From the NCBI GenBank assembly GCA_002421805.1, contig DISM01000005.1, positions 54,584 through 118,583 on the forward strand: 64,000 nucleotides of DNA, given 5' to 3'. Below the pieces are notes generated by a model that had not been told where the DNA came from, searched no databases, and saw only the letters and a program-made list of their open reading frames with translations. Below, piece by piece: positions 26,054 through 34,785 of the stretch. The position numbers and the translations under genes were made by a program. Each line of letters opens with the position of its first letter. The first letter of the stretch is position 1. The DNA comes from Candidatus Omnitrophica bacterium UBA6210. GTDB taxonomy: Bacteria > Omnitrophota > Gorgyraeia > Velamenicoccales > Velamenicoccaceae.

Positions 26054-27553
26054 ATGATCTATCCTGATTTTCAAGAATTCAAGAAACTGGCCAAAAGAGG
26101 GAACGTGATCCCCGTTTACCGGGAGATCCTGGCGGACCTGGAGACACCGGTCTCGACTTTTCTCAAGATCGATGACGGCCCCTATGCGTTTTTGCTTGAA
26201 TCCGTCGAATCCCAGGAGAATGTGGGGCGTTATTCATTCCTGGGCTCCGGACCTTCGCTGGTCTTCGAGGCAAAGAACGGGACGGTGACCTGCACACGTT
26301 TGACCGGAGGGCGTAAGTCGACGCGGTCCTATACGTGCTGCGGCAGCCCCCTGGATGAGCTTGGGCAGATGCTCGGCGCCTTTCGTTACGTCTCCGTGAA
26401 GGGCCTGCCGCGTTTCTGCGGCGGTTTCGTCGGATATATGGGATATGACATGGTCCGTTTTTTTGAGGACATTCCGGACAAAAATCCGGATGACCTGCGT
26501 GTCCCGGACTGCGTATTGATGCTGGCTGAGACCCTGATCGTTTTTGATCATGTCAATCGCAAAATCAAGATCGTCTCCAATTGCGTCCTGGATGCAAAGA
26601 CACCGGCCGCCCTGGCGCGCGCTTACAAGACGGCCCTGCGCAGGATCGACGCGCTTGTCGTTAAATTGAAACGGCCGCTCCATGCGGACGCAGAGCCCCG
26701 CAAGGGCCTTCAGAAACCGGCTATCGTCTCTAACCTCAGTAAGGCCGAATTCCAGGAAGGCGTCCGGAAAGCCAAGGAGTATATCCGGTGCGGCGACATC
26801 ATCCAGACCGTTTTGTCGCAGCGTTTTCATATGAAGCTGCATCAAAAGCCCTTTAATATCTATCGTTCCCTGAGAGGCGTCAATCCCTCCCCGTATATGT
26901 TCTATCTGAAGCTTGCGGATTTCGCGCTGGTGGGGTCATCGCCGGAGCTTCTGGTGCGCTGCGAGAACGGCATCGTCGAGACGAGGCCGATCGCCGGGAC
27001 GAGGCCCAGGGGCTCCAACGAACAGGAAGATGCAAAACTGGCACAAGAGCTGTTGGGCGACGCCAAGGAGAAGGCGGAACACCTCATGCTTGTCGATCTG
27101 GGCCGTAACGACCTGGGCCGCGTCTGCGATTACGGCTCGGTCAAGGTCGATGAGTTCATGGCCGTCGAGAAATACTCCCACGTCATGCATATCGTCAGCA
27201 ACGTCACGGGTAAGCTCAAGAAAGGCAAGAGCGCCCTGGACGCCCTGATCGCCTGTTTCCCGGCAGGGACGCTGTCAGGCGCCCCCAAGATCCGCGCGAT
27301 GGAGATCATTGACGAGATCGAAACGACGCGCCGGGGACCATACGGCGGCGCCGTCTGTTATTTCAGCTTTTCAGGAAATCTCGACTCCTGTATAATAATC
27401 CGAACTATGCTGATCAAAAATAACGACTTGTATATCCAGGCGGGGGCGGGCATTGTCAGTGATTCCAACCCTGCGAAAGAATATCAGGAAACCGTCAACA
27501 AGGCCAAGGCGCTGGTGGAGGCTGCGGCCGACGTTTACCCCGTTAGAAAATGA
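26054..27553 (+). CDS. trpE: Anthranilate synthase component I; 3' end altered by an insertion element
   Basis: 499 residues. The chorismate-binding domain has TRPIAGTRPRG, DLGRNDLGRVC, HIVSNVTGKL, FPAGTLSGAPKIRAMEII, YGGAVCYFSF and IQAGAGIVSDS. The N-terminal domain has the feedback region LLESVE. The last four codons and the stop lie inside the left end of a 99-bp element at 27539. Without it the frame would end GAC GTT TAC TAA, four residues earlier. Ends the his/trp block; trpG and later trp genes are absent here. Confidence 0.97.
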   Translation: MIYPDFQEFKKLAKRGNVIPVYREILADLETPVSTFLKIDDGPYAFLLESVESQENVGRYSFLGSGPSLVFEAKNGTVTCTRLTGGRKSTRSYTCCGSPLDELGQMLGAFRYVSVKGLPRFCGGFVGYMGYDMVRFFEDIPDKNPDDLRVPDCVLMLAETLIVFDHVNRKIKIVSNCVLDAKTPAALARAYKTALRRIDALVVKLKRPLHADAEPRKGLQKPAIVSNLSKAEFQEGVRKAKEYIRCGDIIQTVLSQRFHMKLHQKPFNIYRSLRGVNPSPYMFYLKLADFALVGSSPELLVRCENGIVETRPIAGTRPRGSNEQEDAKLAQELLGDAKEKAEHLMLVDLGRNDLGRVCDYGSVKVDEFMAVEKYSHVMHIVSNVTGKLKKGKSALDALIACFPAGTLSGAPKIRAMEIIDEIETTRRGPYGGAVCYFSFSGNLDSCIIIRTMLIKNNDLYIQAGAGIVSDSNPAKEYQETVNKAKALVEAAADVYPVRK

Positions 27554-27637
27554 TATGGCGAACGGGCGGGAATATTTTATGTGAGGCAGCACGTTAGGTT
27601 TGTGGTGCGTAAGGACGCAGCATTATTTTCTAACGGG
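27539..27637 (+). mobile_element. 99-bp MITE-like element at the end of trpE
   Basis: Perfect 13-bp terminal inverted repeats (CCCGTTAGAAAAT and ATTTTCTAACGGG) are flanked by a 6-bp direct repeat GTTTAC (27533-27538 and 27638-27643). Removal of the element and one repeat restores an immediate TAA stop for trpE. It holds no coding capacity. The recA leader carries a related 13-base end sequence. Confidence 0.8.
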
Positions 27638-27673
27638 GTTTACTAAGAAAAAAAGAGAGAGGAGACAGGAAAT

Positions 27674-27916
27674 ATGTCAGTAAAGATCAGATTGCGAAGG
27701 ATCTCGGATACGGCCAAAAAGCGTTTTAACTTCCGCGTTGTCGTCATGGATGAGCGTCAGCCGCGCGATGGGCGCGTGCTCGAAGAGATCGGTTATTACG
27801 ATCCTTCCAAGACGCCCGCCAGCCTCAAGATCGATACCAAAAAGTTCGAGGCATGGCAGGCCAAGGGGGCGCAGCCGACACCAACACTCAAGAGTTTGAT
27901 CAAAAAAATAAAATAA
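27674..27916 (+). CDS. rpsP: 30S ribosomal protein S16
   Basis: 80 residues, starting SVKIRLRRISDTAKKRFNFR, the S16 N-terminal beta region, with RDGRVLEEIGYYDPSKTP following. Shine-Dalgarno AGGAGA precedes the ATG. Its usual neighbours (rimM, trmD, rplS) are not next to it. Confidence 0.97.
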   Translation: MSVKIRLRRISDTAKKRFNFRVVVMDERQPRDGRVLEEIGYYDPSKTPASLKIDTKKFEAWQAKGAQPTPTLKSLIKKIK

Positions 27917-27972
27917 CGATCGTTTCGTTTAGAGGGATTCGAAACGAGATCAACACATATCGTTAAGGAGGT

Positions 27973-28204
27973 CAAATAAAGCCGCAACTTATGGAACCGT
28001 CGTTTTTGCGGCAGGCGACATAAGTTGCATGGCCGAATTTGACCCAGCACTAATTTTACCAAAAAGCTCGGATTCTTGAGATAACGGTTTGAGTTTCAAC
28101 ATAAACCTCCGTACTTTTAGATAAGCGTATCAGTAAAATTTGTGCTGGGTTCAATTCACGCAGTGGCTTATGTTCACTGCGTTCCATAAGCCACGCGTTC
28201 ATTG
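27973..28204 (+). mobile_element. Non-autonomous palindromic insertion element between rpsP and yajC
   Basis: The gap is framed by AAGGAGGT direct repeats (27965-27972 and 28205-28212); the second serves as the yajC Shine-Dalgarno. Inside are a 10-bp hairpin GCAACTTATG/CATAAGTTGC (27984-28028), a core 28035-28157 with 25-bp near-perfect terminal inverted repeats, and a second hairpin GTGGCTTATG/CATAAGCCAC (28163-28194). The core ends match those of the element before the surA-like gene. Confidence 0.72.
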
Positions 28205-28215
28205 AAGGAGGTTCT

Positions 28216-28497
28216 ATGAATACGGCACAGGCCGGCATGCTGGCCAATCTGTTTCCTCTGGCGCTGATTTTTCTTATTTTCTATTTCATTTTGATCCGTC
28301 CCCAGCAGAAACAACAAAAGGAATTCAAAAAGATGCTGGAGTCTTTGAAAAAGAACGACCAGGTCGTGACGGTCGGCGGCATCCACGGGACGATCATTAA
28401 CGTCAAAGAAAAGACGCTGATCATCAGGATCGACGACAACACGCGCGTTGAGGTCGACAAGAGCGCCGTCGGACGCCTGGAGAAGCCGGGCGCGTAA
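28216..28497 (+). CDS. yajC: Sec translocase accessory subunit YajC
   Basis: A 93-residue inner-membrane protein: one N-terminal transmembrane helix (LFPLALIFLIFYFILIRPQQK) then a small cytoplasmic domain with VVTVGGIHGTI. It associates with SecDF to assist protein export, and secDF follows 22 bases later. Shine-Dalgarno AAGGAGG lies in the direct repeat of the upstream element. Confidence 0.95.
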   Translation: MNTAQAGMLANLFPLALIFLIFYFILIRPQQKQQKEFKKMLESLKKNDQVVTVGGIHGTIINVKEKTLIIRIDDNTRVEVDKSAVGRLEKPGA

Positions 28498-28519
28498 TTC
28501 TATTCGAAGGGGAGTTCTT

Positions 28520-30703
28520 ATGCAGAAGAGTCTATTGTATCGTGGATTGTTGATTGCCGGGATCATTCTGGTGGCCGCGTTGCTGGCTTTCCCGTTGAAT
28601 AAACGGATCAGTCTGGGGCTCGACCTTCAAGGAGGGATGTATCTGATCCTGCGGGTGGATACCAGCAAATTGAGCGATAAGGCCAAAGAGGACGCGGTGG
28701 AGCGCGCCCTGGAGATCATCCGTAACCGGATCGACGAATTCGGGGTCCGCGAGCCCATGATCCAGATCCAGGGAGAAGACCAGATTGTCGTGCAGCTCCC
28801 CGGGATGACGGACAGGAAGCGCGCGCTGGAATTGATCGGCCGTACGGCCCTGCTTGAATTCAAGCTCGTCAGCAACGATACAAAGGCTATCTCCGACGCC
28901 ATGGCGGGCAACGTGCCGGAAGGTTTCGAACTCAAAGAACTTGAAGGCGAAAAGCTTCTGTTGAGCAAGACCCCGGATCTCACAGGGGAATATCTTGAGA
29001 CGGCGGATGTCAAGTTCGACCAGAGCGCCTTCGGCCAGCCGATCGTAGGCATGAAATTGAAAGGGGAAGGCATCAAGAAGTTTGCCGACCTGACGAAGAA
29101 TAACGTCGGCCGGCGCCTGGCGATCGTTTTGGACGGCAATATCTATTCTGCGCCGAGGATCGATGAGCCTATCCCGTCGGGAGAGGCCGTTATCTCGGGA
29201 CGCTTTACGCCGGATGAAGCTAAGGACCTTGCCATCGTCTTGCGCTCGGGTTCCCTGCCGGCTCCCTTGATCATCGAGGAAGAGAGGACTGTCGGGCCAT
29301 CCCTGGGCCAGGATTCGATCCGTAAGGGGTTGTTTGCGTGCCTGATCGGTGCGGCCTTGGTGTTTCTCTTCATGGTTTTCTATTACGGGGCCACCGGATT
29401 GATCGCAAACCTTGCTTTGTTACTGAACGTATTCATTATTCTTGGCGGGTTGGCCCTTTTCCATGCGACGCTGACCTTGCCGGGTATCGCCGGTATCATC
29501 CTGACCATCGGCATGGCCGTTGATGCCAATGTGCTGATCAACGAACGCATGCGCGATGAACTGGCCCTCGGAAGGCCTTTGCGCACGGCGGTCGCCAATG
29601 GTTACGACAAGGCATTTTCGGCGATTTTCGATTCCAATCTCACGACGCTGATCGCGGCCTTTTTCCTTTTTCAGTTCGGCACAGGTCCTATCCGCGGTTT
29701 TGCCGTGACCCTCACGATCGGTCTTGTGGCAAGCATGTTTACGGCGATCGTCGTCACCAGGCTCATCTTTGACTTGTTGCTTTACAAAAACGCCCTCAAG
29801 AGGCTGTCTTTCCGTTCCTTCATCAAGAAAGAGACACACATAGATTTTATCAAAAAGCGTTATTGGGCCTATGCGCTTTCCGGGATGATCTTTGTCGTTG
29901 GTATCCTTGCCTTTGTCAAGAAGGGGAATACAGCTTACGGCGTTGAATTTTCCGGAGGACAGCTCCAGGAATACAGGTTCCAGACGGTCGTGCCCATCGA
30001 ACAGCTGCGCAGCGCGATGAAGGACATGGGGCTGCCCGATGCCAACATCCAGCAGGTGAAGGAAGATTCCCGCCAGGTGATCATCCGTTCCGGAGAGGAT
30101 TCGGCGGATGCCGTGCAGGCGGAATTCAAGAAGACGTTCGGCAATAATCCTTTTGAGGTCATGAGGATCGAAAAGATAGGGCCAACGGTGGGACGCGAAT
30201 TGAAGAAGAAAGCGACGCTTGCCATCGTGTATTCGCTGATCGGCATCCTTCTGTATGTGGCGATCCGTTTCAAGCACCTGGATTTTGCCGTGGGAGGTGT
30301 GTTTGCGCTTCTTCATGACGTAGTCCTGACGGCCGGTTTTATCGTGTTCATGAATCGCCAGATCGATCTCTTGATCGTGACGGCCTTGTTGACGATCGCC
30401 GGTTATTCGATCAACGACACGATCGTCATTTACGACAGGGTCCGCGAGCTCATGCGCACGAAGTTCAAGGTGGGGTTGCGGGACGTCATCAACCTGGCCC
30501 TGAACCAGACCCTGGCGAGGACGATCCTGACGTCGTTGGCGACGCTTCTGGTCGTCGTTTCCATGTATATCCTGGGCGGCGAGATCCTGAATTCTTTTGC
30601 GCTGGCCCTCTTGTTCGGTTTTCTCATCGGCTGCTATTCGACGATCTTCATCGCGAGCCCCATTGTCCTGGCTTGCCGGGGATTGATGAAGCCGGGGCGC
30701 TAA
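28520..30703 (+). CDS. secDF: SecD-SecF fusion, protein translocase
   Basis: About 727 residues containing SecD (to about 450) and SecF (about 455 to the end) in one chain. The proton-driven motor pulls exported proteins through the membrane. Visible signatures: LGLDLQGGMYLIL, the P1 periplasmic domain, TLPGIAGIILTIGMAVDANVLINE (SecD), and YGVEFSGGQ, AIRFKHLDFAVG, TIAGYSINDTIVIYDRVRE (SecF). The ATG at 28520 follows AAGGGGAG. Separate secD and secF genes are more usual in many Gram-negative bacteria; fusion is known in several phyla. Confidence 0.95.
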   Translation: MQKSLLYRGLLIAGIILVAALLAFPLNKRISLGLDLQGGMYLILRVDTSKLSDKAKEDAVERALEIIRNRIDEFGVREPMIQIQGEDQIVVQLPGMTDRKRALELIGRTALLEFKLVSNDTKAISDAMAGNVPEGFELKELEGEKLLLSKTPDLTGEYLETADVKFDQSAFGQPIVGMKLKGEGIKKFADLTKNNVGRRLAIVLDGNIYSAPRIDEPIPSGEAVISGRFTPDEAKDLAIVLRSGSLPAPLIIEEERTVGPSLGQDSIRKGLFACLIGAALVFLFMVFYYGATGLIANLALLLNVFIILGGLALFHATLTLPGIAGIILTIGMAVDANVLINERMRDELALGRPLRTAVANGYDKAFSAIFDSNLTTLIAAFFLFQFGTGPIRGFAVTLTIGLVASMFTAIVVTRLIFDLLLYKNALKRLSFRSFIKKETHIDFIKKRYWAYALSGMIFVVGILAFVKKGNTAYGVEFSGGQLQEYRFQTVVPIEQLRSAMKDMGLPDANIQQVKEDSRQVIIRSGEDSADAVQAEFKKTFGNNPFEVMRIEKIGPTVGRELKKKATLAIVYSLIGILLYVAIRFKHLDFAVGGVFALLHDVVLTAGFIVFMNRQIDLLIVTALLTIAGYSINDTIVIYDRVRELMRTKFKVGLRDVINLALNQTLARTILTSLATLLVVVSMYILGGEILNSFALALLFGFLIGCYSTIFIASPIVLACRGLMKPGR

Positions 30704-30731
30704 CAGCCGGGGCGTGAAGGGATAACAGGGA

Positions 30732-32648
30732 ATGTTCAGGTCTTTTAAGTTTTTTGAAGGACAGCAGTTATCCCCTGAGATCTTTATCCGCACGTTGGCG
30801 GAATTCGGCTATAAGCGGCTGGCCCAGGTGTCCGAGGAAGGGGAGTTCGCCCGACGCGGGGGCATCGTCGATGTTTTTCCGACGACTTTCGAATACCCGC
30901 TGCGTATCGAATGGGACGGCGATCTCATTCGTTCCATTGACAGCTATAGCCTGACCACGGGATCGCCTTTTTGGAAACACAAGATCGTTATCCTCCTGCC
31001 CAAGAAGGCGCAAAGCCGGCCTTTGAAGATCGCCGCTCTCTCTCAAGAAGCACCGCTCAATGCCTTTGTCGATATCAAGAAGGGCGATTATGTCGTTCAT
31101 CCCGAGCATGGTATCGGCGTCTATCAAGGCATGGAGGATGTTCGGATGGCAGGGCAGGACCGTCCGCATATGGTGATCCGCTACTTGGGCGAAGACCGCC
31201 TGCTTGTGCCCGTGGAACAGATGCACGTAGTGCAGAAGTATGTGGGTTTCGGGAATCGCAGGCCCAAGATCTACCGCATGGGATCGGGTGAGTGGAAGCG
31301 GACGAAATTGCGCGCCCAGAAGGCCACGGTGAGAGTGGCGTGCGATCTCTTGAAGATCCAGGCCATGCGCAAGGCGCTTGGAGGCCATCCCTTCGGCAAA
31401 GACGTAGCGTGGCAGGCTGATTTTGAAAAGGCCTTCCCTTATACACAGACGCCGGACCAGGCCCAGGCCGTTGTGGACACCAAAGGGGATATGGAAGCGC
31501 CGTTTGCCATGGACAGGCTGTTATGTGGGGACGTCGGTTACGGCAAGACCGAAGTCGCCATGCGCGCAGCATTCAAATGCGTCATGGACAATAAGCAGGT
31601 GGCTTTTTTGGTCCCTACGACGATCCTGGCCGAGCAGCATTACCAGAATTTCAAGAAACGCCTCAAAGATTTTCCCGTCCGGGCCGAGATGCTCTCGCGT
31701 TTCAGGACAAAGGCGCAGCAGGCCGGGATCATCAAAGATACGGCCGAGGGGCGCATAGACATTTTGATCGGTACGCATCGCCTGATCTCTGCCGATATCC
31801 GTTTCCGGGAGTTGGGGCTTGTTATTATCGACGAAGAACAGCGTTTCGGCGTCAAGGACAAGGAAAAGCTCAAGGAGATGCGCTCTTTGGTGGATGTCTT
31901 GACGTTGACGGCGACGCCGATCCCCCGGACGCTTTATATGTCGCTCATGGGCGCAAGGGATATTTCGGTCATCAATACGCCGCCGGAGAACCGCATCGCG
32001 ATCGAAACGCATGTGGTCGCCTATGACAAGGCCCTCTTGTCACAGGCGCTGGAGCGGGAATTGAAGCGGGGAGGCCAGGTCTATTTCGTCCATAACCGCG
32101 TCGAGGATATTGAAGAGGTCAGGGACGATGTGGTGTCCCTGGCGCCTTCCGGGGCGCGTGTGGCCTATGCCCATGGGCAAATGCCGTCGCATGTGCTAGA
32201 GAAGATCATGGTGGATTTCCTGAACAACCGGATCGATATCCTGGTATCCACCACGATCATTGAATCGGGCATCGACGTGCCGAACGCCAACACGATCATT
32301 GTCAATAATGCGGATAATTTCGGCTTGGCGGACCTGCATCAAATGAGGGGCCGCGTGGGGCGTTTTACGAAGAAAGCTTACGCCTATTTTGTGGTGCATC
32401 CCCGCAAGGCGCTGTCGACAGAGGCGCGCAAGCGGTTGGAGGCGATCCATGAATATGCCCATCTGGGCGCAGGTTTCAGGATCGCGATGGAGGACCTTGA
32501 GATCCGCGGGGCGGGAAATCTTCTGGGCGTTCAGCAGCACGGGCATATCACGGCGGTCGGGTTCGATCTTTACTGCCGTCTTTTGAGAGAATCTGTTTCG
32601 GCTTTACAGGAAACCTTGGCACATGAGTCAAATGAAGGCGTAACTTAG
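30732..32648 (+). CDS. mfd: Compact Mfd-type transcription-repair coupling factor
   Basis: 638 residues against ~1100 in typical Mfd. The N-terminus matches the UvrB-like domain 2 segment (GEFARRGGIVDVFP, about 36-50). The RNA-polymerase-interacting CarD-like module follows (VVHPEHGIGVYQGM, about 120). A complete superfamily 2 translocase comes next, with GDVGYGKTE, IIDEEQRFGV, TATPIPRTL and STTIIESGIDVPNANTII, and a relay-helix region. Domains 1a, 1b and 3 and the C-terminal D7 appear absent. Its ACT TAG end lies at the edge of an inserted element. It may be reduced but active; no frameshift was seen. Confidence 0.85.
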   Translation: MFRSFKFFEGQQLSPEIFIRTLAEFGYKRLAQVSEEGEFARRGGIVDVFPTTFEYPLRIEWDGDLIRSIDSYSLTTGSPFWKHKIVILLPKKAQSRPLKIAALSQEAPLNAFVDIKKGDYVVHPEHGIGVYQGMEDVRMAGQDRPHMVIRYLGEDRLLVPVEQMHVVQKYVGFGNRRPKIYRMGSGEWKRTKLRAQKATVRVACDLLKIQAMRKALGGHPFGKDVAWQADFEKAFPYTQTPDQAQAVVDTKGDMEAPFAMDRLLCGDVGYGKTEVAMRAAFKCVMDNKQVAFLVPTTILAEQHYQNFKKRLKDFPVRAEMLSRFRTKAQQAGIIKDTAEGRIDILIGTHRLISADIRFRELGLVIIDEEQRFGVKDKEKLKEMRSLVDVLTLTATPIPRTLYMSLMGARDISVINTPPENRIAIETHVVAYDKALLSQALERELKRGGQVYFVHNRVEDIEEVRDDVVSLAPSGARVAYAHGQMPSHVLEKIMVDFLNNRIDILVSTTIIESGIDVPNANTIIVNNADNFGLADLHQMRGRVGRFTKKAYAYFVVHPRKALSTEARKRLEAIHEYAHLGAGFRIAMEDLEIRGAGNLLGVQQHGHITAVGFDLYCRLLRESVSALQETLAHESNEGVT

Positions 32649-32920
32649 CGAGTAGCCAGCGAGCTAAGTTATTTGGCTGAATTTGACCCAGCACCAATTT
32701 TACTCCGACGCAGAAGAGCCGCCGGCTTCCGCCGGCGGAGCGTCACTTAAAGAGAAGCTGGAATTTAGAGATATGAGACGGTGTTTCGGCACAGTCCCTT
32801 TTTGGCAGAACTCTCGGTAAAATTTGTGCGGGGTTTAATTCGCAGACGTCCCGCAAAGCGGGACTACAATTTACGCGAACCAATGACAGGAATAAGCGTA
32901 AATTATCTGCTCATTCAAGG
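32643..32920 (+). mobile_element. Non-autonomous palindromic insertion element between mfd and surA-like gene
   Basis: Flanked by 7-bp direct repeats AGGCGTA (32636-32642 and 32921-32927), the second including the A of the next gene's ATG. The core 32679-32841 has ~25-bp terminal inverted repeats; the left one, starting GAATTTGACCCAGCAC, differs by one base from that of the yajC element. Hairpins AACTTAGC/GCTAAGTT and AATTTACGC/GCGTAAATT sit outside the core. Inside the core is CCGCCGGC-TTCC-GCCGGCGG. Confidence 0.72.
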
Positions 32921-32926
32921 AGGCGT

Positions 32927-33832
32927 ATGCGTATCAAGTGGATGGTTGTTTTGGCCGGATTTGTATGGATAGCCGTATGTGCGGCAACGCCTGTGCGCGC
33001 AGAAAAGATCGATCGTATCGTCGCCATTGTCAACGGCGACGTGATCACGCAGGATGAGCTGGATATGTTTGCCAGGATGTCTCTTCTGGACGGGGAAGCC
33101 GAACCGCCCATGAAAGGCGAAGAAGAGATGTCCAGGTATTTCCTGGATCGCCTGATCGAGGATCGCCTGATCCTCCAGGAGGCGAAAAATATGCAGCTCA
33201 AGGCCGACGAGAAGATCGTCGAGGACAGGATCAAGGATATTCGGTTCCGCGCCGGAAGCGAGATGGCTTTTCAGCAGGCGCTGGCCAGCCAGGGGATCTC
33301 TTTGACGGAGTTGAGAGAGAAGCTTAAGAACCAGCTTTTGATCTATCTGGTCGTCCAGAAAGAGGTTACGGCGAAGGCCAGGGTCTCCCCAAAGGAGGTC
33401 ACCGAATATTATGAGCAGCACAAAGACCGCTTCATGGTCCCCGAGTCCGTCGCCGTGCAATCCATTTTCATCGAGGACAAGGAGATCCTTAAGGAAGTAG
33501 AGCAGAAGCTCGCGGCAGGGGGAGATTTTTCCACAGTGGCCAAAGCGTATTCCAAGCGAGGAGACCTGGGGACGGTATCGCGGGGACAGTTGAAGAAAGA
33601 CCTCGAGAATTTTCTTTTTGCATGTGAGATCGGCAAGCCGTCAAAGCCGTTTGCCTTTGATAACGGATATTACATCTTTTTGGTGAAAGAAAAGATACCG
33701 GCAACAGAGAACAGCCTGGATGAGGTCAAGGATAAGGTTGAAGCTATGCTGACGTCCGAGAAATCTGAAAGGCTGTTGAAGAGCTGGATCGAGGACTTAA
33801 AAGACAGGGCCTATATTTCTATCAGACAATGA
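32927..33832 (+). CDS. SurA-like periplasmic peptidyl-prolyl isomerase/chaperone
   Basis: 301 residues. Signal peptide (MVVLAGFVWIAVCAATPVRA) then a SurA-type N-terminal chaperone domain (VAIVNGDVITQDELD, LIEDRLILQEAK). A single parvulin-like domain follows (about 160-265: VAVQSIFIEDKE, FSTVAKAYSKRGDLGTVSRG, GYYIFLVKEK). It would help fold outer-membrane proteins, consistent with the large barrel protein at 13.5 kb. pdxA follows with a 4-base overlap. Confidence 0.9.
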   Translation: MRIKWMVVLAGFVWIAVCAATPVRAEKIDRIVAIVNGDVITQDELDMFARMSLLDGEAEPPMKGEEEMSRYFLDRLIEDRLILQEAKNMQLKADEKIVEDRIKDIRFRAGSEMAFQQALASQGISLTELREKLKNQLLIYLVVQKEVTAKARVSPKEVTEYYEQHKDRFMVPESVAVQSIFIEDKEILKEVEQKLAAGGDFSTVAKAYSKRGDLGTVSRGQLKKDLENFLFACEIGKPSKPFAFDNGYYIFLVKEKIPATENSLDEVKDKVEAMLTSEKSERLLKSWIEDLKDRAYISIRQ

Positions 33833-34785
33833 GAACGCGGATTGCTGTGACCATGGGGGACCCGGCGGGCATCGGCGCAGAGGTCCTTGTGAAGGCCCTG
33901 CGGCGTTTCAAGTGCCGCCCGGATACGGAGCTCCATGTGATCGGCGATGCCTGTATCCTGCGGCGCCATGGTTTTGATTCTGCATCCCGTATCTGTCTGC
34001 ACGATATGGCGCATGCGGCCCTGAAGGGCCTGCACCCCGGGAAGCCTTCGCGTGCCGGCGCAAAGGCCGCATACCGGTATCTCCAGGAAGCTGTCCGCAT
34101 GGTTCGCGAGGGGCAGATTGACGGCCTTGTGACGGCTCCGGTCTCCAAAGAAGTCTTGCGTCCCGTCGGATTCCGATGGGCCGGACACACGGAATTTCTG
34201 GCTTATGCCTTGGGCGCGCCCCAGGTAGAGATGGTTTTTGTTTCGCGTCGTTTGCGCGTCGTTCTGGTGACGCGGCACATGAGCTTGGCGCACGCGGTGC
34301 GAGGCGTAAAAAAAGACAGGATCGTAGCCTGCGGTCTCCTGATCTATGATTTTTTGCGACGGATGTGGGGGTTTGCATCGCCGCGCATCGCGGTCTGCGG
34401 ACTGAATCCGCACGCCGGCGAGAATGGCCTGTTCGGGAAGGAAGAGATTACCCAGATCGTTCCGGCCGTCAAACAGCTTAACCGTATGTGCCGCGGTGCC
34501 TTCAGCGGGCCGTCGGCTGCGGACGCGTTGTTTCACCGGGCCTGGGACGGGGCCTGCGATATGGTCATGGCGATGTATCACGACCAGGGGCTGATCCCTT
34601 TTAAGATGACGGAATTCAGCCGCGGCGTCCATTTGACGGCCGGGCTGCCTGTCGTGCGGACGTCTCCTGTCCATGGCACGGCCTATGATATTGCCGGAAG
34701 GAACAGGGCCGATGAAGGCTCGATGCTTGCGGCACTGGAACTTGCTTGCGACCTCGCCGGCCCCCGACGCCGCGCCGATCGATGA
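33829..34785 (+). CDS. pdxA: 4-hydroxythreonine-4-phosphate dehydrogenase
   Basis: A 318-residue metal- and NAD-dependent enzyme of the DXP-dependent pyridoxal-phosphate route. It opens TMGDPAGIGAEVLVKAL. Metal-ligand regions are WAGHTEFLA, NPHAGENG and MYHDQGLIPFKM. pdxJ, the next step, is at 61.1 kb. The ATGA overlaps tie it to the surA-like gene and to rsmA. Confidence 0.96.
   Translation: MRTRIAVTMGDPAGIGAEVLVKALRRFKCRPDTELHVIGDACILRRHGFDSASRICLHDMAHAALKGLHPGKPSRAGAKAAYRYLQEAVRMVREGQIDGLVTAPVSKEVLRPVGFRWAGHTEFLAYALGAPQVEMVFVSRRLRVVLVTRHMSLAHAVRGVKKDRIVACGLLIYDFLRRMWGFASPRIAVCGLNPHAGENGLFGKEEITQIVPAVKQLNRMCRGAFSGPSAADALFHRAWDGACDMVMAMYHDQGLIPFKMTEFSRGVHLTAGLPVVRTSPVHGTAYDIAGRNRADEGSMLAALELACDLAGPRRRADR

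Noticed and set aside
29420..30793. Long minus-strand open frame (457 codons) opposite secDF, and similar ones opposite alaS (20298-21266) and hisD (21377-22345)
   Set aside because: They mirror strong, conserved genes on the + strand, lack recognisable domains and Shine-Dalgarno sequences, and are expected from codon bias.
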